Source of the DNA: Pontibacter virosus | Lineage (GTDB): Bacteria > Bacteroidota > Bacteroidia > Cytophagales > Hymenobacteraceae | Direction of reading: 5' to 3' | Assembly (NCBI RefSeq): GCF_003096355.1 | Contig: NZ_QEKI01000002.1 | Span: 248,001 to 312,000 of the forward strand | DNA length: 64,000 nucleotides | In this document: one piece after another, positions 57,850 to 64,000 of the stretch | Position numbering within the stretch: position 1 is the stretch's first letter | Layout: the number at the start of each line of letters is the position of its first letter | Position numbers and translations under genes: made by a program | The notes under the pieces: model-generated | The model's database searches: none | Told to the model about the DNA's origin: nothing | What the model saw: only the letters and a program-made list of their open reading frames with translations

Positions 57850-58632
57850 ATGCTGAAAACATTACTTCTCCTGATCGCCTGTTCCTTGCTGGCGATCTCT
57901 TCTCCCATAGCCCAGGCCCAGCAAAGCCACCTCTCTAAATTGGTCATAGCCAAGGGCAAGACCTATACAGTCAGCCCGGGAAACACCCTGCTGGTAGACA
58001 CCCTGATCATGCAGGACAAGGCTACCATGAAGTTCGATCCTTCCCTGTATGGCGTGCTGGAAGCCAAAATAGCTTACATCGGCCAGAAGTGCGTGATCAC
58101 CTCCAAAGGCTCGGACGGCAAAAAAGGCAACCGTGAGCAGGCAGGCAGCAGCGGAGAAAACGGGGGCGACCTGACCGTATCGATTCATTTTGCACAACTA
58201 GGCAATCTTATAATTGACACGAGCGGAGGCGATGGAGGAAAAGGGGCAGACGGCAAGCATGGCGCCGCCGGCATACAGGATCGTTACGAAACACGCACGG
58301 CTACAGACCCTGTAACCAAGAAAACCACTACTACTACCGTGTTGGTGCCGGGAAGGGCTGGCACTGCCGGTTCTGATGCCACAATGGGTGGCAGTGGAGG
58401 GCATGGAGGTAATATTACCCTACAGTACAGCACGGAAGGATTCATTCCTATCTTCAACAACGAAGCTGTTAAGAAAAACGGTATTCGAATACTGACAACA
58501 GGCGGCAGGCAGGGCCAGTCCGGGCAACCAGGAAAAGGCGGGTTCCAGCGTGCGGACGGGGGCATCAAATACGCTGAGATCATTCCCAGCAGCGAGGGGA
58601 AAATCATGCTGATAAACAGAGACAACCTATAA
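57850..58632 (+). CDS. exported glycine-rich protein, family not recognised
   Basis: 260 residues with a signal peptide ending SSPIAQAQ. A beta-rich opening (KLVIAKGKTYTVSPGNTLLVDTLIM) is followed by three glycine-rich stretches: GSDGKKGNREQAGSSGENGG, GGDGGKGADGKHGAAG and GGRQGQSGQPGKGG. These recall collagen-like or right-handed helix repeats. The arrangement of alternating beta segments and Gly-rich turns fits a surface or matrix protein. No catalytic motif is visible. It is a single gene, and the following 266 bp hold no clear feature apart from an AAATTGCTAAATTGC remnant. Confidence 0.7.
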   Translation: MLKTLLLLIACSLLAISSPIAQAQQSHLSKLVIAKGKTYTVSPGNTLLVDTLIMQDKATMKFDPSLYGVLEAKIAYIGQKCVITSKGSDGKKGNREQAGSSGENGGDLTVSIHFAQLGNLIIDTSGGDGGKGADGKHGAAGIQDRYETRTATDPVTKKTTTTTVLVPGRAGTAGSDATMGGSGGHGGNITLQYSTEGFIPIFNNEAVKKNGIRILTTGGRQGQSGQPGKGGFQRADGGIKYAEIIPSSEGKIMLINRDNL

Positions 58633-58898
58633 TGCATGGATTAGCGTAGTAAAGCCTAGTCATGCACTTAACTTCATGCTCAGATCATCGACTCGCCCTA
58701 TCACCTTTGCGGTGCCATTATTTCCTTCTCCTGTAGCTCAAATTCGTAAAGCGGGGAGCCTTATTCAGTGTCGGACGGCGGTAACTGATATGGATTAAAT
58801 TGCTAAATTGCCCGTAAATCCAGCGTGACATATCGGAATCCACCTGTTGTGAACCGAAGGAAACAGCAGACGATTCCTGCACAGGAAACCACTTCTAA

Positions 58899-59315
58899 AT
58901 GAAAGTACAAGAGCTCACATCTTCTACCGGCAAAACTTTTCTGACCATCCAATACGATGAGCAGAACAGGTGGGTCTACAACGACTGGAGTGGCTACGTT
59001 TCTCCTGAAAACGTGAAACAGGGCAGCCTCGCCGTATTGGAAGCTATTAAGCAGTATAGATCCTCTTGTGGACTGAATGATAACCGTAACCTGGTGGGGC
59101 GCTGGGACGATTCCTTGGAATGGATTGGGCAGGTATGGATACCCGCCGCCGCAGAAGCCGGATTGAAATTTTATGCGCACGTCGCAAATCAGGATGCTTT
59201 TGCAGCCGCCTCCTCTGCCGATATGTTGAACCGGGTACAGGGGCGTTTCGAGATGCGTATATTTGAGGATATAGATGAGGCACGCGATTGGCTCACTGCC
59301 TGTCAGCAAAGTTAA
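58899..59315 (+). CDS. SpoIIAA/STAS-like hypothetical protein (paralog)
   Basis: 138 residues. It shares the layout of 34308-34787: WVYNDWSGYVSPENVKQGSLAVL, GLNDNRNLVGRWDDSLEW, WIPAAAEAGLKFYAHV and a C-terminal MRIFEDIDEARDWL, the last being typical of SpoIIAA-like (STAS/SEC14) proteins where the strand-helix end reads F-x-D-x-x-x-A-x-x-W-L. The function is unknown. No partner gene is adjacent; the two family members are 24 kb apart. Confidence 0.75.
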   Translation: MKVQELTSSTGKTFLTIQYDEQNRWVYNDWSGYVSPENVKQGSLAVLEAIKQYRSSCGLNDNRNLVGRWDDSLEWIGQVWIPAAAEAGLKFYAHVANQDAFAAASSADMLNRVQGRFEMRIFEDIDEARDWLTACQQS

Positions 59316-59394
59316 GACAAGTGTATACGGCTACACGTACATGAACTTATTCACAGATTTTCCCCTTTAAAAGAGAAGTAATTCAAACTTATAC

Positions 59395-59679
59395 ATGAGC
59401 AAAGAATTCGAGGTGCCTGACAAGGTGATATACGTGTGCACGGGCAGCAAATGCAAGAAAAAGGGCGGCAAGGATATTGGCAAGATGCTGCGCAACATGA
59501 TCAAAGACATGGGCCTGAAAGGCAAAGTGGAAGTCGTGAAGACAGAGTGCACCGACCGTTGCGACTTCGCTCCCGTCATGAGTTTTCAGCCGGACAATGT
59601 GTGGCTGCACCATACCACTGAAGAGCAGGCCAAACAGGCTTTCAAGGATCATATCCTGAAGTCAGACGATCAGGTATAG
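59395..59679 (+). CDS. thioredoxin-like [2Fe-2S] ferredoxin
   Basis: 94 residues. VIYVCTGSKCKKKGGKDIGK and VEVVKTECTDRCDFAPVMSF give the C-x4-C...C-x3-C cluster pattern of thioredoxin-like ferredoxins and the NuoE C-terminal fold. It is probably a small cytoplasmic electron carrier. The last codons read CAG-GTA-TAG, another stop inside AGGTATA. It is convergent with ferritin across a terminator. Confidence 0.9.
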   Translation: MSKEFEVPDKVIYVCTGSKCKKKGGKDIGKMLRNMIKDMGLKGKVEVVKTECTDRCDFAPVMSFQPDNVWLHHTTEEQAKQAFKDHILKSDDQV

Positions 59680-59695
59680 ACCATTGACAACCAAT

Positions 59696-59729
59696 AAAAA
59701 AGCCTTTGGAGCGAATCCAAAGGCTTTTG
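59696..59729. terminator. bidirectional intrinsic terminator
   Basis: AAAAAAGCCTTTGGA (59696-59710) faces TCCAAAGGCTTTTG (59716-59729). Confidence 0.92.
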
Positions 59730-59748
59730 CATTTTATAGCAGGATAGA

Positions 59749-60285
59749 TTAATCCTCGTACGTGTCTTCGTACTTGATTTTCGGCACACGCTTGTCGATC
59801 TCGTACTGGCCGGTTCCCTCCTCGCCTATCACATCGAAAAGCTCGAGCGCACGACGGGCCACATATTCTTCCTCGATCTGCTCTTTCAGGAACCACTGCA
59901 GGAACGTGAATGTCACAAAATCCTTTGTCTTCATGCACTTGTCGGCCATGCGGTTGAATGACTGCGTCACGGCGATCTCCTGTTGCAGTGCCTGCTCAAA
60001 CACGCCTCTGAAAGAATCGAACTCGATCTGAATGCCAGAGATGTCCGGGGAAATGGCACGGCCGCCCATATCAGACACGTACTTAAACAAACGCAGCATA
60101 TGCTCACGCTCCTCGTCAGACTGCTTCTTGAAATAGCCTGCACTGAAATCGAAGCCGTTGCGGTCGCACCAGGCCGACATGGCTAGGTACATAGCCGAAG
60201 CCTCGCCCTCCATTTTGATCTGCTCGTTCAGAACTCTTTCTATTTCTTCGGTAAGCGAAGTTCTTAACCTTAGTAAATCCTTCAT
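59749..60285 (-). CDS. ferritin (non-heme, bacterial FtnA type)
   Basis: 178 residues, a four-helix ferritin. Ferroxidase residues are in LNEQIKMEGEASAMYLAM, KKQSDEEREHMLRLFKY and the later FLQWFLKEQIEEEY. There is no heme-binding methionine of bacterioferritin type. It stores iron as ferric mineral in a 24-mer. The acidic tail (KYEDTYED) is longer than usual. The next gene upstream (60473-60856) is on the same strand but separated by a terminator. Confidence 0.92.
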   Translation of the reverse strand: MKDLLRLRTSLTEEIERVLNEQIKMEGEASAMYLAMSAWCDRNGFDFSAGYFKKQSDEEREHMLRLFKYVSDMGGRAISPDISGIQIEFDSFRGVFEQALQQEIAVTQSFNRMADKCMKTKDFVTFTFLQWFLKEQIEEEYVARRALELFDVIGEEGTGQYEIDKRVPKIKYEDTYED

Positions 60286-60416
60286 AAGTATTGGGGTGTT
60301 TTTCGTTCTAAATCCAAGGCATCCTCTATGCAGAGCATGCGTCCTTTATTCTTACCATTAAGGTAGGTATAATGTTCTGAAAATGGATAGCTGGAGCGAA
60401 ATATGGAAAAAGTCTA

Positions 60417-60446
60417 AATAAAAAAAGCACAGCTTATGGGCTGTGC
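60417..60446 (-). terminator. intrinsic terminator of the gene at 60473-60856
   Basis: GCACAGC (60427-60433) pairs with GCTGTGC (60440-60446), and the minus strand continues with a T run. Confidence 0.85.
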
Positions 60447-60472
60447 AGGCAGGTATAGCTGATGTTGTGGGG

Positions 60473-60856
60473 CTATGCTTCGATCGGGGTCAGACACTCG
60501 TGCAGCATGCGGTTCAGCTCCAGGCTGAACTTAGCGCCGGCCAACAGGTCACGCAGCGCGTATAGCTCGGTCAGCGACAAGATAAAGCAGCGGTCACAGC
60601 CACACACCGACACGATTTCGTAGTCAGAAGAGCGGGACGGGTTGGCAGCCATCTGCTGTAGATCAATGCTGGCAACGGCTTGCTTCAAACGCAGGAAAGT
60701 GTCTACCTTGAGCACGTTTAGCGTACCGGCGAAGTATAGCATCAGGCGGTTCTTGCGATCGCACTGGAATACGGCTCCGGATTCGTTTGCATAGATCTCG
60801 ACCAATTCAGTTGCTGCTGTCGTCATCTCTCCGGGCTTTGCTATGGCTGCTATCAT
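60473..60856 (-). CDS. hypothetical protein with CGCDRC motif
   Basis: 127 residues, soluble, no signal. The centre has a beta strand and helix (MLYFAGTLNVLKVDTFLRLK) and then IVSVCGCDRCFILSLTELYALRDLLAG, in which three cysteines are spaced C-x-C-x-x-C. That could bind a metal, notable beside ferritin, but the protein is not a family I can name. An internal ATG (MTTAATEL) at residue 11 is an alternative start. Confidence 0.68.
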   Translation of the reverse strand: MIAAIAKPGEMTTAATELVEIYANESGAVFQCDRKNRLMLYFAGTLNVLKVDTFLRLKQAVASIDLQQMAANPSRSSDYEIVSVCGCDRCFILSLTELYALRDLLAGAKFSLELNRMLHECLTPIEA

Positions 60857-60966
60857 GGTGGTGGCGCTTGTATCTTAAATCGAATGACACAAAGGTAAGG
60901 CCTATTTAGAATCAGTCCAAATAAATTTAAATGATATTCATCACCCCCTTGTAAATTAGGTATAAC

Positions 60967-61341
60967 ATGACCCAGAAAATAGAAAAAATAAACCTGCCAG
61001 AGAAGTTTGCCCTTATACCTGACCACTGGAATCCGCGCATTGCCGGGGAGCTGAACGGGCAACAGGTAAAACTCGCGAAGTTCAAGGGAGCCTTTGACTG
61101 GCACCATCACGAGCACGAAGACGAACTTTTTCTGGTAGTACAAGGCAGTTTTGACATGGAATTCCGCGACAGGAAGATCACCGTATACCCTGGAGAGTTC
61201 CTGATCGTGCCCCGCGGCGTGGAGCACCGGCCGGTAGCGCACGAAGAAGCCGAAGTGCTGCTGTTCGAGCCCGCTTCTACAGTCAATACGGGCAACCTGA
61301 CTGACAGCGAGCGCACCCGCACCAACCTGGAGCGGCTGTAG
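60967..61341 (+). CDS. cupin domain protein
   Basis: 124 residues, a single cupin. Motif 1 is FDWHHHEHEDELFLVVQGSFDM (two His and Glu metal ligands), and motif 2 is PGEFLIVPRGVEHRPVA (third His). It is a small metal-binding enzyme or sensor of unknown substrate; many relatives handle sugars or nucleotide-linked intermediates. The start lies 1 bp after an AGGTATAAC stretch, with no other promoter signal. It is convergent with the kinase-like gene. Confidence 0.88.
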   Translation: MTQKIEKINLPEKFALIPDHWNPRIAGELNGQQVKLAKFKGAFDWHHHEHEDELFLVVQGSFDMEFRDRKITVYPGEFLIVPRGVEHRPVAHEEAEVLLFEPASTVNTGNLTDSERTRTNLERL

Positions 61342-61355
61342 CGCCAGGTATAGCA

Positions 61356-62390
61356 CTACTTTATTTTGGCCTTTTTCATCACGGTTTTGAGGTTGAGCCG
61401 CACCAGGTCGCCCATACCCCGGCATTTGAGAAACTCGTCTGACTTGTGGTGCTGGGCCAGCTCCTGCTTCAGCTGCGCTATTTTTTCGGGTGTGGAAATG
61501 GTGTCTTTGCGCATGCAGTCGATCAGGTCTTTGAGGCGGTAGCGGGCTGTGCGGAGGCGCCTGAAAATAAGCGTGCGTTCCTCGTTCTGGTACTGCTTCA
61601 CCACATCCGGCTTCAGTAGTTTGAGTACCAGCTCCACGATCATATTATTATCTTTGAAAAACTGCGGCAGGTACATGCTCTTACGCCCCTCGTAGGACTG
61701 CTGGTCGAAGTCGATGGGCCGCACGCGGTACTGCTCGTCCTCAAAGTCGGGCGTAATATCCACCACGTAGTTATATGAGCGCATGTCGCCAAGCAGACGC
61801 ACAAAGCAGCGCTCGTTAAACTTCACGAACTCCTTGGCAATGCGCACCTTGTTCGAGGCTGCCCGGTTGAGGTACTCCTTTATAAAGAGATCGCCTGGTA
61901 TACCGGCAATGTGCTCTTCGATAAGCGTGTCGCCATCCACGAGGTAGTTGATGCGGTTAGGCGACAGAATGTACTCCAGCTCCAGCCCATAAATACGCGA
62001 AGCATCGGCCCGCTTCACATAGAAGTAGTCGTAGTTATCGTTGAGCTGGTTCATGATCTGCACCCGGAAGGGGTTGGAATTGCCAAAGGTGCAGTAGTCA
62101 ACCCTGGAGACGTATAGGTGCTCCATCACCGACATATCGCCGTCGGTTTTGAGCAAGGCGTAAATCTGAGTCAGGCCAATGTTCAACTCCGCCTGCGCCT
62201 GCTGGTCAAACATGATCGTTTCCCAGAGGGTGTCATGCCCTTTTTTGTCATAATAAGGGAAAGCGTCGGTATAGTGGATCAGGTCTTCATAGTGCACCGG
62301 CAGTTTCGTCTCCCGGTCATACTCGTGCAGGTAGCTGCGCAGGCAAGCAGCGATCGGGTAAAACAGCTTCTTTTTAGAGATGGAGTTCAA
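61356..62390 (-). CDS. unknown protein with protein-kinase-like catalytic pattern
   Basis: 344 residues, no signal or membrane helix. The segment FVRLLGDMRSYNYVVD and, about 16 residues later, RPIDFDQQSYEGRK resemble the catalytic loop (D-x4-N) and metal-binding DFD/DFG of kinase-like enzymes such as aminoglycoside or HipA-type kinases. An N-terminal Gly-rich nucleotide loop is not obvious, so this is tentative. The start codon is TTG within a GGAGTTC repeat (family H) that overlaps the gene's 5' end, so the native start may have been replaced. No stronger family match is known to me. Confidence 0.68.
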   Translation of the reverse strand: MNSISKKKLFYPIAACLRSYLHEYDRETKLPVHYEDLIHYTDAFPYYDKKGHDTLWETIMFDQQAQAELNIGLTQIYALLKTDGDMSVMEHLYVSRVDYCTFGNSNPFRVQIMNQLNDNYDYFYVKRADASRIYGLELEYILSPNRINYLVDGDTLIEEHIAGIPGDLFIKEYLNRAASNKVRIAKEFVKFNERCFVRLLGDMRSYNYVVDITPDFEDEQYRVRPIDFDQQSYEGRKSMYLPQFFKDNNMIVELVLKLLKPDVVKQYQNEERTLIFRRLRTARYRLKDLIDCMRKDTISTPEKIAQLKQELAQHHKSDEFLKCRGMGDLVRLNLKTVMKKAKIK

Positions 62391-62391
62391 G

Positions 62392-62648
62392 GGAGTTCAG
62401 GAGTTAGAGAGTTTGGGAGTTTGGGAGTTAATCATTGGGAGTTAACAGTACAGCCCCTGCCGTGCCTTTACGGGAAAGAAGGAAACTATGCTACGAGTTA
62501 AGGTATAGAAGTTTTACCTCATTCGCTATATCTGCCTGTATCGGGCCAATCATTAAAACGGAGCAAACACATTTCGCTTCTGTCAATCCAACTCCTTCCC
62601 TCTTAATTTCCTAAACTCTCTAACTCAAAAACTCCTCAACTCTCTAGC
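62392..62648. repeat. inverted pair of GGAGTTCAGGAGTTAGAGAG-type repeats (family H)
   Basis: The left arm (62392-62430) reads GGAGTTCAGGAGTTAGAGAG and then TTTGGGAGTTTGGGAGTT. The right arm (62599-62648) reads the inverse, CCTAAACTCTCTAACTC and then AACTCCTCAACTCTCTAG. About 170 bp lie between them with no reading frame. The element touches the start of the kinase-like gene and the stop of the LytTR gene, and appears to provide codons for both. Confidence 0.75.
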
Positions 62649-63381
62649 TTTCCAGCAGGTTGTTCTGTCCGAGCACTTGTAGCACATCGTTTTTGTAGAG
62701 GCGGCCGATCGGGATTTCGGTTTTGCCTACATCGACAGCGGTAGCCGAGAAGGCCTGTACTTTGTCGAGGGAGATGATGAAGCTGCGGTGAATGCGCAGA
62801 AACTTGTCGGTGGGCAGTTTCTCTTCCAGGAAGGAAATCTTCTGGTACGAAATGATCTCTTTCGTATCGGTCTTCACCCGGATGTAGTCTTTCAGGCTCT
62901 CGATGTAGAGAATATCGGCCAGCATCACCTTCACCATTTTCTTGTCGGCTTTCAGGTAGATGAAGGCATCCTTGTAATCCGGCTCAGCATGATTTATCGG
63001 TGCAGCCGAAGTAGCTATACCTTTGTTCTCGACCGGCGTCACCTTGGCCACGGCCTTCAGGAAACGGTCGAAGGAGATGGGCTTGAGAAGGTAGTCTACG
63101 GCGTTGAGCTCGTAGCTGTCAAGGGCGTAGTCGCGGTAGGCGGTGGTGAAGATGACCCGGGGCGGGTTGGGTATGGACTTAAGGAAATCTATACCTGTAA
63201 GCTTGGGCATTTGGATGTCGAGGAACATCAGGTCGATGTGCTCGTTTTGCAGGCAGTTGTAGGCCTCCACGGCGTTGTTGCAGCGGCACACCAGTTCCAG
63301 GTTGTCGAGGCGTTCCACAAAAGTCTCCAGCACATCCAGTGCCAGGGGCTCGTCGTCTACTATCAGGCAGCGTAGTTTCAT
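62644..63381 (-). CDS. LytTR family response regulator
   Basis: 245 residues. The receiver domain has acidic pocket VDDEP, phospho-acceptor Asp in DLMFLDIQMP (about residue 55) and Lys in YLLKPISF. The LytTR DNA-binding domain runs from about 140 (IYLKADKKMVKVMLADILYIESLKDYIRV) to the end. It pairs with the histidine kinase upstream on the same strand. A 377 bp gap between the two is filled by a composite repeat. Targets are unknown. The last codons lie in the family H repeat. Confidence 0.95.
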   Translation of the reverse strand: MKLRCLIVDDEPLALDVLETFVERLDNLELVCRCNNAVEAYNCLQNEHIDLMFLDIQMPKLTGIDFLKSIPNPPRVIFTTAYRDYALDSYELNAVDYLLKPISFDRFLKAVAKVTPVENKGIATSAAPINHAEPDYKDAFIYLKADKKMVKVMLADILYIESLKDYIRVKTDTKEIISYQKISFLEEKLPTDKFLRIHRSFIISLDKVQAFSATAVDVGKTEIPIGRLYKNDVLQVLGQNNLLES

Positions 63382-63455
63382 GTTCTATTCAGGTATGGCA
63401 CAAGGTATAGTCATTTAGGTATAGGAGTTACTCTTGGCAGATGTACTGTTTATAC

Positions 63456-63744
63456 GTTAACCCACCCTTCCCTACCCAAGAGGGAAATTACACAGGAGTG
63501 GAATTGGGAATGATTGTCATCCCCCTACCCCTCTCAAGGGCAGGGCTGTTTCATTCTACCTCTTTTGTCATCCTGTAATGATCTTGTTAGCGTGTAGGAT
63601 AAGCTTAACCTCCCTTCAACCAAGTTTCTTTACAGAATGACAGTGAGTTTAGAGCAAGTTTTCTTAGAATGAAACGACCCTGTCTCCGAAGGGGGACTTC
63701 TCTGCACGAGTATTCCCCTCCTCGGAGGGGCAGGGGTGGGTTAA
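63456..63744. repeat. composite nested palindromic element between kinase and regulator genes
   Basis: Outer arms TTAACCCACCCTTCCC (from 63457) and GGGGCAGGGGTGGGTTAA (ending 63744); next, CAGGGCTGTTTCATTCTA (from 63541) and TAGAATGAAACGACCCTG (from 63665); inner, TGTCATCCTGTAATGATCTT (from 63566) and AAGTTTCTTTACAGAATGACA (ending 63642). The same nesting and spacing are seen at 5277-5540, where the innermost loop also carries a GGGCCCCTACCCCC hairpin that is missing here. Confidence 0.82.
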
Positions 63745-63758
63745 AATTTCTAAAAATC

Positions 63759-64000
63759 TTAGTTCTCCCCCAAGTTTAGCTCCAGGCGCACGGCGTAGCT
63801 TTCGGGTTCGTCTTCCACTTCGAGGCTATACCTGTTTTCGTAGAGCAGCTCCAGACGTCGGCGCACATTTTTAAGACCGATGCCCGAGGCAAAGTCACGG
63901 TTGCTTTCGCTGGCCTTCTCGCCACATTTGCAATTCTCAACCAGCACCACCAAGGTATGGCCCTGCACCTTCACATCAATCCGTATCCAGGCGTTTTTAG
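63759..64000 (-). CDS. sensor histidine kinase (LytS-like), C-terminal end, start beyond window
   Basis: The frame enters at the right edge (reading KNAWIRIDVKVQGHTLVVLVEN) and covers the last 80 residues of a HATPase domain. SGIGLKNVRRRLELLYEN is the G2 box of LytS/YehU-type kinases, followed by the closing strands. These kinases phosphorylate LytTR regulators, and the LytTR gene lies downstream. The N-terminal sensor and the His-kinase region are outside the window. Confidence 0.88.
   Translation of the reverse strand, partial: KNAWIRIDVKVQGHTLVVLVENCKCGEKASESNRDFASGIGLKNVRRRLELLYENRYSLEVEDEPESYAVRLELNLGEN

Noticed and set aside
62392..62648. possible insertion sequence with GGAGTT ends
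   Set aside because: No transposase frame lies between the arms, and the internal 170 bp has no coding character, so it is listed only as a repeat.

Overview
The window looks like chromosomal DNA of a Bacteroidota bacterium of the order Cytophagales, most like a Hymenobacteraceae/Pontibacter-type genome. This rests on protein families typical of that group (DUF2911, DUF6503, M61 with PDZ, a long PIG-L deacetylase beside a sodium:solute symporter, paired PAP2 phosphatases, LytS/LytTR signalling) and on Bacteroidota -7 promoter elements (TAnnTTTG) upstream of many genes. There is one tRNA gene (Leu, CAG). I see no rRNA, CRISPR array, prophage or classical insertion sequence.

Layout. 1-7 kb: a truncated polysaccharide-export lipoprotein, a flavin reductase, a DUF6503 lipoprotein, a MarR regulator with two YceI proteins that seem to share one operator, and a diheme cytochrome c. 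7-16 kb: alkyl-DNA repair, RDD membrane protein, SixA-like phosphatase, a GxxExxY nuclease-like gene, a large TPR/HExxH protein, two PAP2 phosphatases around tRNA-Leu, ThpR, CinA and a broken GIY-YIG gene. 16-32 kb: methyltransferases, M61 peptidase, metal hydrolase, two SSS symporters (one with an overlapping 47-residue partner), ABC exporter and PIG-L deacetylase. 32-48 kb: small lipoproteins, Rieske protein, APC permease, a hydrolase/FAD-oxidoreductase operon, M49-like peptidase, deoxynucleoside kinase, a GAF protein, CDGSH and DUF2007 proteins. 48-64 kb: acyl-CoA-binding protein, two S9 peptidases, subtilase, cyclophilin, ferritin, a thioredoxin-like ferredoxin, cupin, a kinase-like unknown, and a LytTR regulator with its histidine kinase. 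Much of this is housekeeping plus a rich set of exported peptidases and lipoproteins.

The unusual content is between the genes. At least eight families of interspersed palindromic or inverted repeats fill the gaps. Two families each enclose a small nuclease-like gene between near-identical inverted copies: a GxxExxY (PD-(D/E)XK-like) gene at 8567-9134 and a GIY-YIG gene at 15770-16178. Both families also occur as gene-less hairpin copies. The arrangement resembles REP/RAYT systems, but with nucleases in place of the tyrosine transposase, and it is the best candidate here for an undescribed system. Two roughly 270-290 bp composite elements (5277-5540, 63456-63744) share the same nested-palindrome plan and sit in a MarR leader and between a histidine kinase and its regulator. 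Separately, the short motif AGGTATA/TATACCT is strongly over-represented on both strands and in all frames, and recruits rare codons.
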